Shown: piece by piece, positions 47,125 through 56,752 of the stretch
How the letters are laid out: each line of letters begins with the position of its first letter
How positions within the stretch are numbered: position 1 is the stretch's first letter
DNA from: JBDSZL01 sp039925145
GTDB lineage: Bacteria > Acidobacteriota > Vicinamibacteria > Vicinamibacterales > SCN-69-37
Assembly (NCBI GenBank): GCA_039925145.1
Contig: JBDSZL010000001.1
Coordinates: 11,602-75,601 of the forward strand
Direction of reading: 5' to 3'
DNA: 64,000 bases
Notes under the pieces: model-generated
Told to the model about the DNA's origin: nothing
Seen by the model: only the letters and a program-made list of their open reading frames with translations
The model's database searches: none
Translations under genes and position numbers: made by a program

Positions 47125-47188
47125 CCCGGGAATTGGCGCCAGCGCCAATGTGTTCGGAAAGCTGCCGATAGATAGCCGGCGCCATTCC
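47125..47188. repeat. palindromic unit upstream of integrase, copy 1
   Basis: CCCGGGAATTGGCGCC leads into the inverted repeat ATTGGCG-CCAG-CGCCAAT, then 20-odd bases and GATAGATAGCCGGCGCCAT. The second copy, about 225 bases downstream, keeps the order and spacing of these blocks but has diverged between them. Confidence 0.65.
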
Positions 47189-47351
47189 CAGGGCTGGAGT
47201 GATAGCCCGACGACACCAATTGCAGGTGCGCCGGCCGACGCCCGCCGCTGTCCGTGCGTGGAAGGCGGCATCGATTGACGACGTCATCCACGATGCGTCC
47301 AGCCACAAGTCGCTCTGACTCTTCACTTTGTTTGAGTCCACGGGGCGTCAA

Positions 47352-47412
47352 GCCCGGAACTGGCGCGCGCGCCATCTACCCGGAAATCCGGAGATAGATA
47401 GCGGGCGCCAAT
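47352..47412. repeat. palindromic unit upstream of integrase, copy 2
   Basis: GCCCGGAACTGGCGCG leads into the perfect palindrome TGGCGCGCGCGCCA, then GATAGATAGCGGGCGCCA. Same block order as the copy at 47125. It lies about 145 bases before the proposed integrase start and could be promoter-linked or a recombinase binding site. Confidence 0.65.
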
Positions 47413-47554
47413 TGCAGCGATGTCCGTGCCACGCAGCCGAGGCGTGCCCTTGCCCTCGTCCCCGCTCCGTTCCGGTGCTGCAGCATGGAGACGGACCGCC
47501 CACGAATCCGTCAACGTGGCATACCCCTTGCTCGTTCGGAGACCGAGGTGGCGC

Positions 47555-48472
47555 GTGCGCGAGCTCGAAGCTTCATTGCAACAGTTCGGCGAGTTTCTGC
47601 TCAAGGCTCAATTGGCTCGGCCGCAGACCGCGCCGTACTTCGTCCGCTGGGTCCGGCGGTTTCTGTCGCGCCCGGCCTCGGACGAGCCACTAACCGATCA
47701 GGTTCGGGGCTTCTGCGAAGAACTCGAGCGGAATGGCGGGTCCGAACCCTGGCAGGTGCGTCAGGCCGATCAGGCACTTCGCATCTATTTCGTCAACTTC
47801 CTCAAGCGAACCGAGTGGCATCAACGGCCGGCCAGCACGGTCGTCGACGAGCAGGGAAGTACGAGTCCGCTGGCGGCGCTCGACCTGCTGCGGACACGCC
47901 TCAGGACTCGTCACTATTCCTATCGAACCGAATGCACCTACCTTGACTGGGTGCGGCGGTTTCTCAGCTACGCTGCCGAACAGCAGGGAACGCCACAGGC
48001 ACGCGTCACGCCCGAGGTCATGCGCGACTACCTCGCGCACCTGGCGGTCCACCGGCACGTCTCGGCCAGCACGCAGAATCAGGCGTGTTCGGCGATTCTG
48101 TTCCTGTGCCGCGAGGTGCTGGGCGTCGACGTCGAAAACCTGTCGCCGGGCGTCCGCGCGAAACGCGGTGAGCGCCTGCCGGTCGTTCTGAGCATGCCAG
48201 AAACGATGGGGCTACTCGAGGCAATGTCGGGGACGGCGCGTCTGATGGCGACGCTGATCTACGGCGGCGGCCTGCGCGTGACCGAGTGCTGCGAGCTGCG
48301 GATCAAGGATGTCGACTTCGATCAGGAACTGGTCTTTGTCCGGAGCGGCAAGGGAAACAAGGATCGATCGACCCTGTTCGCCGAAGTGGGCAGGGACGAC
48401 TTGCGTGCGCACCTGCGCGAGGTGGAAGCGCAACACCACGACGTTCGTCGTCACGGGCCTGCCCGCGGGTGA
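47555..48472 (+). pseudogene. integron-type tyrosine recombinase, 3'-truncated
   Basis: The proposed start is a GTG (47555) after GAGGTGG. N-terminal SAM-like segments (LEASLQQFGEFLLKAQLARPQ; SYRTECTYLDWVRRFLSYAA) precede the catalytic domain with LIYGGGLRVTECCELRIKDVDF (first Arg) and RSGKGNKDRSTLF (Lys). The wording is closest to integron integrases. At about 48436 the homology stops; the His-x-x-Arg box and nucleophilic Tyr are replaced by the 195-base duplicated end of gene E read in the wrong frame. So the enzyme cannot be active. Confidence 0.85.
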
Positions 48473-48635
48473 GTACTACGTATGCGCTGTGACGGCGGTG
48501 GAGCGGACCGACCTTTACGACCCGGCGTTCCTGGACCAGCTCGCGCCAGCGTCCCTCAAGCTCACGATCGCCGACGGCGAGAAGAAGAAGCAGGATCTGA
48601 AGTTAGGCACCGGCCCATGACACTGCCTGTGGCGC
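48441..48635 (+). repeat. 195-base direct repeat, displaced copy
   Basis: Second copy of 43179-43373, in the same orientation and with two substitutions seen. Its left edge falls inside the integrase and truncates it. It still encodes the C-terminal tail EYYVCAVTAVERTDLYDP through GTGP in one frame, but with no promoter or start of its own. No inverted repeats or target duplication are evident at the edges. Confidence 0.95.
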
Positions 48636-48719
48636 GTCTCGGCGGAGTCCGTGCGGAGTCACCAGATCGCTGAGGAGGCCAAGGAGGCTACTAGCTGGTA
48701 TTAGCGGGTCGAGTCGCTG

Positions 48720-48860
48720 TCAGGCTCGGTCTGACTGGTCTCCGTATGGTCTGGCCGAACGGGATCGTCCCCAAAGAGAGTGGTAGGGCTGTCGCGTCGC
48801 GGTGAAGAGTCCAACGACGCGGTTCTGCATTTCGCGCTCGGAGCGCTGTTGCTCAGGCAT
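48720..48860 (-). pseudogene. possible HsdR N-terminal remnant
   Basis: A 46-residue frame starting MPEQQRSEREMQNRVVGLFT. The phrase MQNRVVxLFT resembles the N terminus of type I restriction HsdR subunits, and the rest is unrelated. Its ATG overlaps the stop of the upstream ATPase gene by eight bases. It is weak evidence, but truncated restriction genes are common near integration sites. It could equally be a chance frame. Confidence 0.35.
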
Positions 48861-50019
48861 AGTCGGGGTCCGGACTGAGGAAACTGAGCAGGTGGGGCAG
48901 CGGAGTGGCCGTGATCGATTCGTCCAGCGGGTAGTCGCGCTCGCCAGGATGGACGAGGTAGAGATGATCGAGTGACAGGTCCTGCTGGGCAACCCGCATG
49001 GACTTGGTGATGGCGGGTCGTTCGGAGAACTTGAACTCGAATCCGAGGCGCTGCCCGTTGTGGAACAGCAGCAGGTCGAGCTCCGCGCCGCCGTGCGTGG
49101 CCCAGACGTATGCGGAACGGTCGCCCGTCACACTCAAGATCTGCTCTAGGCAGAACCCTTCCCAGGACGCCCCGAGCTTCGGGTGGGCTTGCAGGCTCTC
49201 GGGGCTGGTGATCCCCAGCAGGGCGTGCAGGATACCGGAGTCGCGGATGTAGATCTTGGGCGACTTCACCTGGCGTTTCTTGAGGTTCTCGAACCAGGGC
49301 GTGAGCTGGCGGACCACGTAGGTGCCGGTGAGAATGTCCAGATAGCGACGGGCCATCGGTTCGGAGCTGCCGAGTGCCCGCGCCAACTCGGCCTGATTGA
49401 GAATCTGCCCATGAAAATGGGCCACCATCGTCCAGAACCGGCGCAGGGTCGTGGCGGGCACCTGAATCCCGAGCTGGGGAATATCGCGCTCGAGGAAGGT
49501 GCGGAAGAAATCGTCGTGCCACTGGCGGGCCGCGGCGTTGTCCGGCGCGAGGTAGGCGCGAGGAAACCCGCCGCGCCACCAGAGCGTGGCGAGATCGGAA
49601 TCGCGCAATTCCGCCAAGGAGAAACCAGTCACGTCAACGAAGGAGACGCGGCCGGCGAGACTCTCGCTTCCGCCTTTGACGAGGTCCGGCGAGGCGCTGC
49701 CGAGCACGAGAAAACGCGCAGGCGTGGGCCGGCGGTCGGCCAGCACTCTGAGCAAGGGGAACAGGTCTGGCCGGCGCTGGACCTCGTCGAGAATCACGAG
49801 TCCCTCGAGCGGGCGCAGCACCAATTCCGGATTGCTCAGGCGGGCCAGGTCCGCCGGTGATTCCAAGTCGAAGACGTGCACGGCCGTGGCGGACACTGCG
49901 GCTACCGCACGGGCGAGGGTGGTCTTACCCGCCTGGCGCGGCCCCACTAGGGACACCACCGGACTGTTTTCGAGGCGCTCCCGGATACTCCGGACGTACC
50001 CGAGGCGCGGAACGTCCAT
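48853..50019 (-). CDS. AAA-type ATPase with DUF4143 domain
   Basis: A 388-residue ATPase. Walker A GPRQAGKTTLARAV, Walker B GLVILDEVQRRPDLFPLLRVL, sensor LVLGSASPDL, then a winged helix (ILNQAELARALGSSEPMARRYLDIL) and the C-terminal DUF4143 nuclease-like part (HGGAELDLLLFHNGQRLGFEFKFSE) with the E-LDLLL...FEFK pattern. Such proteins are abundant, mobile and of uncertain role; some are thought to be defence-related. It lies between the displaced repeat and att copy B, and the region upstream is AT-richer. Confidence 0.88.
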   Translation of the reverse strand: MDVPRLGYVRSIRERLENSPVVSLVGPRQAGKTTLARAVAAVSATAVHVFDLESPADLARLSNPELVLRPLEGLVILDEVQRRPDLFPLLRVLADRRPTPARFLVLGSASPDLVKGGSESLAGRVSFVDVTGFSLAELRDSDLATLWWRGGFPRAYLAPDNAAARQWHDDFFRTFLERDIPQLGIQVPATTLRRFWTMVAHFHGQILNQAELARALGSSEPMARRYLDILTGTYVVRQLTPWFENLKKRQVKSPKIYIRDSGILHALLGITSPESLQAHPKLGASWEGFCLEQILSVTGDRSAYVWATHGGAELDLLLFHNGQRLGFEFKFSERPAITKSMRVAQQDLSLDHLYLVHPGERDYPLDESITATPLPHLLSFLSPDPDYA

Positions 50020-50086
50020 TACATTGTTATTCTAAGGTGTCAGTTTAGAATTGCAAGGATAGTCGCTCCAGAGTGGTAGTGGCGTC

Positions 50087-50200
50087 GAGGCGGCGGGAGT
50101 CGTGCCGGAGCCCAGCGGCTGAAAGCCGCTGGCGAGTGCCTGACTCGCCGGCGAAACCAACCTCGCGACGCGAGGTTGGTGGAGGCGGCGGGAGTCGAAC
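50087..50200. repeat. att-like hairpin repeat, copy B
   Basis: Same 114-base unit as at 46007, flanked by GAGGCGGCGGGAGTCG at 50087 and 50182. All three hairpins are conserved, including ACCAACCTCGC-GAC-GCGAGGTTGGT. Identity to copy A ends right after GGGAGTCGAAC, inside the T-loop half of the tRNA-like arm, which is where an integrase core crossover would be expected. Confidence 0.78.
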
Positions 50201-50291
50201 TTGACGGCCGATCCGAAACAGGCCTGTTTTGCGGTTTTCCTAGGAAAACGAAGTTATCAAAACGTCAGATTCACCGAAATTCATGGGGGCA

Positions 50292-50308
50292 GGTACAAAA
50301 CAGGTACA
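50292..50308. repeat. paired AGGTACA motif (possible arm-type site), left
   Basis: GGTACAAAACAGGTACA, a double GGTACA motif, sits 92 bases inside att-like copy B. A 17-mer differing at one base (GGTACAAATCAGGTACA) sits 50 bases inside copy C at 63852, in the same orientation. Matching short repeats just inside both ends are what arm-type integrase sites would look like. Confidence 0.5.
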
Positions 50309-50404
50309 CGACGTTGTGGGGTGGAATGGCGACGCGCACAATTACAGATCCTTAGCGGCTCGCCCGATGATCTCAAGCGTGCGGAGGGGATGCCGTTGAC
50401 TGGA

Positions 50405-50760
50405 TCAGGCATCAGCATTGCGCGACAATTCTGATCTCCAGCGGGATCCCTCCTTCGTTCCGCCGCGTCGGAGGACCTCAGCCATCACGGGGGCCGCGTA
50501 TTCTTCGTGCAACGTGAGCGGCATGAGTCGATGCCACGAGTAGCGAACCATGAGCTTGAGGGCCGCAGCGAACGTGTCTACGGACCCCGATTTCTCACTG
50601 AACGAATTGCCGCGTTGATCATCTAAAGCGAGCAAGTCGGCAAGAGGGGTCTCATCCCTCAGAACGACGAATCGCCAAGCGCCGCCAGGTTGACGCTCTC
50701 GAAAAATGGCGAGAGAGCCACCCTCAGCGCCAACTTCGAGGATCTTCTCCCGACCAGGCG
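50405..50760 (-). CDS. hypothetical protein, start uncertain
   Basis: The frame reads EKILEVGAEGGSLAIFRERQ, GGAWRFVVLRDETPLADLL, then DTFAAALKLMVRYSWHRLMPL and EEYAAPVMAEVLRR. This matches a small conserved family that I know only as hypothetical (ILExGAEGG...YPWHRLxPLxVHPE). The only ATG/GTG in frame (50635) would cut off the conserved first half, so either a rare start is used or the 5' end has been lost. Located at the left end of the inferred B-C element. Confidence 0.5.
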
Positions 50761-50772
50761 ACTCCCCCGGTA

Positions 50773-50980
50773 TTATCCGCTTCCCATCTGACTCTTCGGC
50801 TTCGCGTCCGGGGTTCCTGCAGTGTGGATCGCAGTACGCCTCTTGGCCCGAACCGCAGGCGTTCGTCCGGCCGGAAGAATGTCATCCTTTGGCGTCGACT
50901 GGCCCTTCAGCACCCGAACGACCTCGATACGATCGCCCGCCTGTCGGTAAAGCATGACGCCGACGTCAGTTGCTTGACCA
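50773..50980 (-). pseudogene. ParE/RelE-type toxin remnant
   Basis: The frame contains DVGVMLYRQAGDRIEVVRVLKG, the C-terminal strand pair of ParE-type toxins (usually LLYRxxxDxxEIxRVLHG), followed by unrelated residues. The N-terminal helices are absent and no antitoxin gene is adjacent. Probably a decayed toxin fragment. Confidence 0.45.
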
Positions 50981-51085
50981 CGGCTGGTTCACGTGACGGA
51001 AGACCCGAGGCCGCCAATGTCAACAGCGCGAACACGCGCAGGATTCGACTCGTCATAGCGGTGCTCACAACGAGACTGATGGGTT

Positions 51086-52669
51086 TCAGTCGATCTTCGA
51101 CACTTTTTCAACGAAGCTCGAAACAGGCGGCGAGGTCGCTCGCAGGGCAGCCCCGAATGCCTCCATTCGCGCGCGAAGCCGGGCCACGATGTCAGGGTGT
51201 GACGCCGCCACGTTGAAACGCTCGGCCGGATCGGTGTCGAGATTGAATAGCTCCACCAGCGGTTCAGCCACCGGGGCAGCCGCACCTGCATTAGGCGCCG
51301 TGAGGTTCGCGCGCCCACGTGCGTTGGGCTCCCCCGCCGCGACCGCGCCTGCGACCCCGTCGGTCGCCGCGCGGCCGCCATTTCCCGCGGCGGCCCCGCG
51401 ACCTCCGCCGGCCCCGCCCTGTCGCGCCCCTTCCGCAGGCGCCACTCGCACCTTCCACGGGCCTTCCCGAAGTGCTTGAATTGCCGCGCCGCCAAAGTAG
51501 AAATAGTCATGACGGGGGCTCGGTGTTTTGCCCCTCAGAAAGGGCGTAATGTCGATGCCGTCCACCTCGTGTCCTGGCGCAATCTTCCCTCCAGCAAGTC
51601 CTACGAACGTGGGGAACCAGTCCATCACCGAGAAGACATCGGCTGACGTGCGCAACGGCGCAATCGTGCCAGGCCAGCGAACGATCGCCGGCACCCGCAC
51701 GCCGCCCTCGTACGTCTGGCCTTTCGAGCCCCTCAGAATGCCGGGCCACCCCACATCGCCTTGAACCTTCGTGCCACGGTCCTGTCGGTCATAAGTCTGC
51801 TCGGCCGTACTCACCCACGGGCCGTTGTCGCTCATGAACACCACGATCGTATTGCGGTCGATTCCCAGTTGCTTGAGCGTGGTGAGGATCTGTCCCACGC
51901 TCCAGTCAATCTCCTCGATCACATCGCCGTATCGACCCGCTCGTGAATGGCCTTTGAACTGATCGGACGTCCCGATCGGAATGTGCGGCAGATTGTGTGC
52001 GACATACGCAAAAAACGGCTGACCCTTGGCGCCTCGGATGAATTTGATCGCCTCCTGCGTGTAGCGCTGTGTGAGCAGGTTGTACTTGACCGGCTGCTCG
52101 ACCTTTTCGGTGTTGTGGTACAGCGGAACTCCAGGCGCCGGGTTGTAGTCGTGCGAGTACGGCAAGCCGAGGAATTCATCGAAGCCGTGCGCCGTTGGAT
52201 TGAACCCCGCATCCGTGTCGAAGTCGCCGATGTGCCACTTGCCGAACATCGCGGTCCGGTACCCCTGGGACTTCAGCGCTTGCGCAAGCGTCACCTCGTC
52301 CTTTCTGATACCAACGGGCGAGCCTGGGCCGGTGACATTGATAATCCCCGTCCGCAGCGGATAACGGCTCGTGAGAAACATCCCGCGCGTGGGCGTGCAG
52401 AGCGGGGCGCTATACATCGATGTCAGATGGAGCCCATCCCGCGCCATCTGATCGAGGTTCGGTGTGTTGATGACGGGATTGCCGTTCATGTGCAAGTCGG
52501 CGTACCCCATGTCGTCCGTAAGAATAACGACGAAGTTGGGGCGACTGGCGGAAGTCGTTGAGCGCTGCGCCTGGCCCGACGCAACCACTCCCAATGCGAC
52601 TACGATCAGGATGGCGCCAAGCGCCGCGTTTCTCATCATGATCGAGGTCCTTCTCTTGATGGCTCTCAT
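51086..52669 (-). CDS. Type I sulfatase
   Basis: A 527-residue exported sulfatase of the formylglycine class. Signal peptide AALGAILIVVALGVVASGQAQ, metal ligands in FVVILTDDMGYADL, the modification motif APLCTPTRGMFLTSRYPLRTG (Cys-x-Pro-x-Arg), GKWHIGD and FMSDNGPW. An Ala/Gly-rich insert (GARQGGAGGGRGAAAGNGGRA) lies near residue 430. It hydrolyses a sulfate ester outside the cytoplasm and needs a sulfatase-maturing enzyme, not seen here. It starts nine bases after the TonB receptor, so both are co-expressed. Confidence 0.92.
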   Translation of the reverse strand: MRAIKRRTSIMMRNAALGAILIVVALGVVASGQAQRSTTSASRPNFVVILTDDMGYADLHMNGNPVINTPNLDQMARDGLHLTSMYSAPLCTPTRGMFLTSRYPLRTGIINVTGPGSPVGIRKDEVTLAQALKSQGYRTAMFGKWHIGDFDTDAGFNPTAHGFDEFLGLPYSHDYNPAPGVPLYHNTEKVEQPVKYNLLTQRYTQEAIKFIRGAKGQPFFAYVAHNLPHIPIGTSDQFKGHSRAGRYGDVIEEIDWSVGQILTTLKQLGIDRNTIVVFMSDNGPWVSTAEQTYDRQDRGTKVQGDVGWPGILRGSKGQTYEGGVRVPAIVRWPGTIAPLRTSADVFSVMDWFPTFVGLAGGKIAPGHEVDGIDITPFLRGKTPSPRHDYFYFGGAAIQALREGPWKVRVAPAEGARQGGAGGGRGAAAGNGGRAATDGVAGAVAAGEPNARGRANLTAPNAGAAAPVAEPLVELFNLDTDPAERFNVAASHPDIVARLRARMEAFGAALRATSPPVSSFVEKVSKID

Positions 52670-52678
52670 GCTCGACTC

Positions 52679-55600
52679 CTAGAATGCGAATCTGACTTGG
52701 CCCTGCAGGCTGCGTGCCGCTTGGTAGGCTGTTGCCACGCCAAAGCCGCCTCCTCGCGGTAGCGACCGGGCGACCACCAGGTTCCCGGCCGCGTCAAAGG
52801 GCAGGTTCGACGCCGTGACCGGATCGCCTGGGCTCGTTAGATTGATCGTCGAGTTGCGGCCGGTGATGATGGCCTGGTTCGGTGCGTTGAACATGTCGAG
52901 CCGCAGTTGCAGCGTCCTCTTTCCTCCGAGACGAACGGTCCTGGCAATCGCCAAATCGAGCACGCTCGTGAAGCATCCCCTCAGGTATCCGCCACCCGAT
53001 TCGAGACCGACACTGTTGGTGAGCGGCCCCTGAATAGCCGCGGCGTTGAATTGGCGGTAAACATCATTACTGCAGCCCGACCCGGTGTCGCCGACGACGC
53101 GAGCCCGGGCTGAGTAGTCAGGAGAACCTGTGAGGTTGACATTGCCTCCGCCACTTGAGTAGGTGAAACCGGCGGCGTACGAGCTGCCCGTGGCGCCAGA
53201 CCAGACGGCCGATAACTGCCAGTCGTTGACAACATACGAGATGACTCGAAGCGCCTTCTCGCTCGACTTAATGTCCGGCAGATCCCACACGGCGTTTCCC
53301 TTCAGGATGTGCACCTGGTCGATGTCTTCACCAAGCAGCGCGTCCGCTTGTGCTTGATCCGCACGCTGCGACACGTCGCCGCCAGAAGCATGTTGCAGCC
53401 GCGGCGTCGTGCTCTGGTGATCGTAGAGCGTCCAGGTGTCGTTGAATCCGAACGACAGGCCGTGCGTGAACCGGCGACTCAAGGACACCTGAATGGAATG
53501 GAACGTTCGCCACCCGGTTTGCCATTGCGCGGTCATCGCGCCGAAGCCGCGGTAAGCCCGAAGGAGATCTGTCGACATCGCGGTGGCACCAGGGGTTGTC
53601 GAGGCCGCGAGGGTCGGATCCTGGTACTCAGGCCGGAACGCCGTGCCAAAGTCTACGCCGTTCAGATTCACTTGCTGCACGGTGTCCCAGCTGTGCTGCG
53701 CGACGTACGAAACATCGACGCTCGACGACCACGGCAGTGCCATCTGCAGGCCCGCATTCCACTGAGCCGACGCTGGCAAGCCGCCCGGGGCGTAGTCCCA
53801 GAGACCCAAAAGCGCCGGCGCACCTTCGCTACTGAGCCCTCCCTGACCGAGCGTCTGCAGTTGACCGTACCGAACGGTGACGTTTCGTGACGTCGGCGGA
53901 TTCGACACAGAGTTCACGACCGTCGAACCATTCGGGCGATCGAAGAACAAGCCCGCGCCCCCTCGAATCACCATCTTCTGGTTGCCGGCCAAGTCGTAGG
54001 CAAACCCGAATCGGGGCGCCGCCACGAACGTCGGCCAGACGAAGTTCGTCTCGGCGATGCCCTGCCCCTGACGGAACAACCCGTTCGTCGCACTCCCGGT
54101 CCCTGGGACCAACGTGCCGATCGCCAATGAGGACCCCGCACCCAGCGACTGCCCCGTGATCGGATTGATCGCTTGACGATTTGCGGCTGAACAGGGATTG
54201 ACACCGCCAGGACATCCGGCGGAGTACAGCGCGGGCGCTGCGCCAGGCGCCCACTTGTTCGGCAGAAAGTTCGACGCTTGCTCCAGGGAGTCGTGTTGGG
54301 GCACTTGGTGGATCAAACGCACGCCAAAGTCCAGCGTCAGGCGACGTCCGATCTTCCAGTTGTCTTGGAGGTAGCCCTCGGTATTCGTGTAGACCGATGC
54401 GGTTTCCGCGAAACTCGAGGACTGGTTGTATGCGCTGAAGACTCCAAGCGCCGCGTTGGCGAACCCGAACTGGGAGTCCAGCGGGTTGCTCGTGTCGTTT
54501 GAGAACGTGATGGAACCAAACGCCGTCGGATTAAGGGCGACAGCCTTCCACGCGTAGGTGTTGTAGAAGCCGGATTTGATCGTGTGATTGCCGGCCACCT
54601 TGGTCAAACTGATGGAGACATCGTGACTAATGTTCGCATTCAGAAACCCCGGCCACCCTATGCTCGGCGGCGCGTTGGCGACTCGATTCCCCCACGTGAA
54701 CGTCGGCGGCTTTACGACTCGCCCGTTCTGGAACACCGGCGAGCTGATCATCTGCAAGGCATCGTAGGTGTAATAGCGGGGGTCGATGACGGAGGCGTTC
54801 GGAAACAGCTGAGGCAAGGCGCTCAGGCCGACGTTGTTCAAGTTGGCGGTTACGCCGACGGGGATCGCGCCGGTGCAGAAGCTCGGACCGGTGCCGCCCT
54901 GCGCGAGTGCGCATCCCGCTAGCTCGTTCTTACTTTTCCCGTACGTTCCCTCGAGAAAGGTCGTCGGATTCAGGGAGTAGTTCGCGGTCACGGCGAATGT
55001 GCTCACGACTGGATGCTGCATCTGTGCGTCGTTAAATCCGGGAATCGACCCATTGAATACTTGGTTTCGCTGTGCCCAGCCCGAGTACTTGAACGACGTT
55101 CTCAGCGCCTGTGAGGCCTGATAGTCGAGACGCACCGCGGGCTCCCAGGCCAAGGCCGTTTCACTGGGACGCGTGAGCTGATAGTTGTACGCCTGGCCGC
55201 CCGGGACGTTGGCGATGTTGGGCAGGGGGTACAGGTTCAGGATGTTGAGCCCGGTCTGGTAGAGCCGCCCCGCCGGAATTCTTCCCAGAACCCCGCCATC
55301 GGCGAAGCAAGCCGTGTGCACGCCCGTAACGGTCGTGGCACAGCTACTGACCGGCAAGCCGGACTGAGAATCGTAGATATATGGAAACAGATTGCCGTTC
55401 TGATCGGTCGTTTGGGAGAAGTCTCCCTTGCGCTCGAGCGTTGTCGGCATTCGAAACCGGACGACGTTATTGCCGGCGGTGCGAGGCGCGTATTCTTGCG
55501 AGTAGAAAAAGAAGAGCTTGTTGTTTCCTCCAGGCTTGCCCACTGGGCCGCCGATCGAGTAACCCCAATCGCGTTCCCTCGTAATCGGTTTGGGATCGCC

Positions 55601-56389
55601 GTTCAGAATGTTCGTGCGGGAATTTGCGTTCCAGTCAGAATTGCGTTCGACGTCATACAGAGAGCCCCGAAATCTGTTCGTTCCGCTCTTCGTCACCGCC
55701 GTGACCTGCAGACCGCTCGAACGACCATACTCGGCCTGATAGTTGGACGTCAGCACCTTCACTTCCGCAATCGACTCGACTGTCATTTGCAACAGGATTG
55801 CGTTGCTTCCAGTATCGAGAGTGGAGACGCCATCCATCATGACGTTGGTCTGTCCACCCCCACCGATGCGCGTCGTCCCCGTCACGCCTGGAGCCAGTGA
55901 GGCGAGCGCCGTGAAGCTGCGGTTGGCAATCGGGAGGTTCTCAACCGATTCCGTCGCCACGGTGTACGACCGCTCCCCGCTGGTTGCTTGAATCAGCGGC
56001 GCTTCGGCCTTGACATCGACCACTTCGGCCGTCCCGCCGACATCGAGCGTGATCGTGCCCAAAGAAATCCGTGACTGCGCGTTCACGACCACCCCGGCAC
56101 GCTTGGTTGTCTTGAAGGATGGCATTTCGATTTGGACGGTGTACTTATCAGCGGTGACGTTGGGAAAAACAAAGTCGCCAGCCCCATTGCTCACGACCGG
56201 GACGGACTTCGTTCCGCGGGTGTCGCTGACGAGGATGACCGTGGCGCCGGGAATTGCGCCGCCCTGAGCATCTTTGACTGTGCCGGAAATGCTTCCGGTG
56301 GTGACTTGGGCGCCAGCCGTGTGGGCAAGCGCGAGCAGAAGGATCACGACGTTTGCGACTTTCATCAGACCTGATCGGAGCGAACTCAT
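52679..56389 (-). CDS. TonB-dependent receptor (Oar-like)
   Basis: A 1236-residue outer-membrane receptor. Signal peptide VANVVILLLALAHTAGAQ, then a CarboxypepD_reg-like domain (ISGTVKDAQGGAIPGATV), a plug (LIQATSGERSYTVATESVEN, NVMMDGVSTLDTGSNAIL, GRSSGLQVTAVTKSGTNRF) and a large barrel ending QGQVRFAF. This architecture is typical of acidobacterial Oar-like receptors. The ATG at 56389 follows GGGAGG. Co-transcribed with the sulfatase, so a sulfated glycan or sulfate ester is the likely ligand (inference). Confidence 0.9.
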   Translation of the reverse strand: MSSLRSGLMKVANVVILLLALAHTAGAQVTTGSISGTVKDAQGGAIPGATVILVSDTRGTKSVPVVSNGAGDFVFPNVTADKYTVQIEMPSFKTTKRAGVVVNAQSRISLGTITLDVGGTAEVVDVKAEAPLIQATSGERSYTVATESVENLPIANRSFTALASLAPGVTGTTRIGGGGQTNVMMDGVSTLDTGSNAILLQMTVESIAEVKVLTSNYQAEYGRSSGLQVTAVTKSGTNRFRGSLYDVERNSDWNANSRTNILNGDPKPITRERDWGYSIGGPVGKPGGNNKLFFFYSQEYAPRTAGNNVVRFRMPTTLERKGDFSQTTDQNGNLFPYIYDSQSGLPVSSCATTVTGVHTACFADGGVLGRIPAGRLYQTGLNILNLYPLPNIANVPGGQAYNYQLTRPSETALAWEPAVRLDYQASQALRTSFKYSGWAQRNQVFNGSIPGFNDAQMQHPVVSTFAVTANYSLNPTTFLEGTYGKSKNELAGCALAQGGTGPSFCTGAIPVGVTANLNNVGLSALPQLFPNASVIDPRYYTYDALQMISSPVFQNGRVVKPPTFTWGNRVANAPPSIGWPGFLNANISHDVSISLTKVAGNHTIKSGFYNTYAWKAVALNPTAFGSITFSNDTSNPLDSQFGFANAALGVFSAYNQSSSFAETASVYTNTEGYLQDNWKIGRRLTLDFGVRLIHQVPQHDSLEQASNFLPNKWAPGAAPALYSAGCPGGVNPCSAANRQAINPITGQSLGAGSSLAIGTLVPGTGSATNGLFRQGQGIAETNFVWPTFVAAPRFGFAYDLAGNQKMVIRGGAGLFFDRPNGSTVVNSVSNPPTSRNVTVRYGQLQTLGQGGLSSEGAPALLGLWDYAPGGLPASAQWNAGLQMALPWSSSVDVSYVAQHSWDTVQQVNLNGVDFGTAFRPEYQDPTLAASTTPGATAMSTDLLRAYRGFGAMTAQWQTGWRTFHSIQVSLSRRFTHGLSFGFNDTWTLYDHQSTTPRLQHASGGDVSQRADQAQADALLGEDIDQVHILKGNAVWDLPDIKSSEKALRVISYVVNDWQLSAVWSGATGSSYAAGFTYSSGGGNVNLTGSPDYSARARVVGDTGSGCSNDVYRQFNAAAIQGPLTNSVGLESGGGYLRGCFTSVLDLAIARTVRLGGKRTLQLRLDMFNAPNQAIITGRNSTINLTSPGDPVTASNLPFDAAGNLVVARSLPRGGGFGVATAYQAARSLQGQVRFAF

Positions 56390-56752
56390 CAAATTGCCTC
56401 CCTGCTCTCGAGTCCCAGCCAGGTCGAGGGAAAGATCCCACCCGAAGCCGTGCCAGGGACTCCTGAGAGACTCGCAGCGTAGCGATTGCGGCCGAGCGAG
56501 TCCTGTCAGGAGCGATGAAATTTGTTGGAAGAAGATGAAATCGCGTCGATTCTTGGACTCAAAGGGGCTGGCCAATAGGCCGCGCCTGACGTCGAGAACG
56601 AACTCCGGTTCCGGAGTCAGCAGGTGTCGATTTTGGCCCAGCCCCCTGACGGTCCGAGGCGTCAGACCTGCGGGACAACCCGTAGGGCGCCCGTAGGGCG
56701 CCCTTGTTGCCGCGCAGGGTCTCAGCTAGAGTGGCATCCTCCAGGTACGTCC
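56390..56752. promoter_or_regulatory. divergent control region of receptor and regulator
   Basis: 363 bases between the divergent receptor and CadC-like regulator. It contains the near-palindrome ACTCCGGTTCCGGAGT (56602-56617), a CTGACG...CGTCAG stem (56646-56665) and a tandem duplication of the 11-mer CGTAGGGCGCC (56681-56702). Any could bind the regulator encoded just downstream. I did not find an unambiguous -35/-10 pair. Confidence 0.5.

Larger units (their letters stand above)
46774..47419. other. gene-free region upstream of the integrase
   Basis: About 650 bases with no supportable gene. It contains GTTAGGC on the minus strand (46962-46956), which matches the GTTRRRY core used by integron integrases, and two related palindromic units at 47125-47188 and 47352-47412. 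The region may be the control and recombination region of the neighbouring integrase, or just scrambled DNA. Confidence 0.5.

Noticed and set aside
46000..50200. Integron attC sites in the repeat units.
   Set aside because: The units lack the paired RYYYAAC and GTTRRRY core sites expected at attC ends; the tRNA-end explanation fits better.
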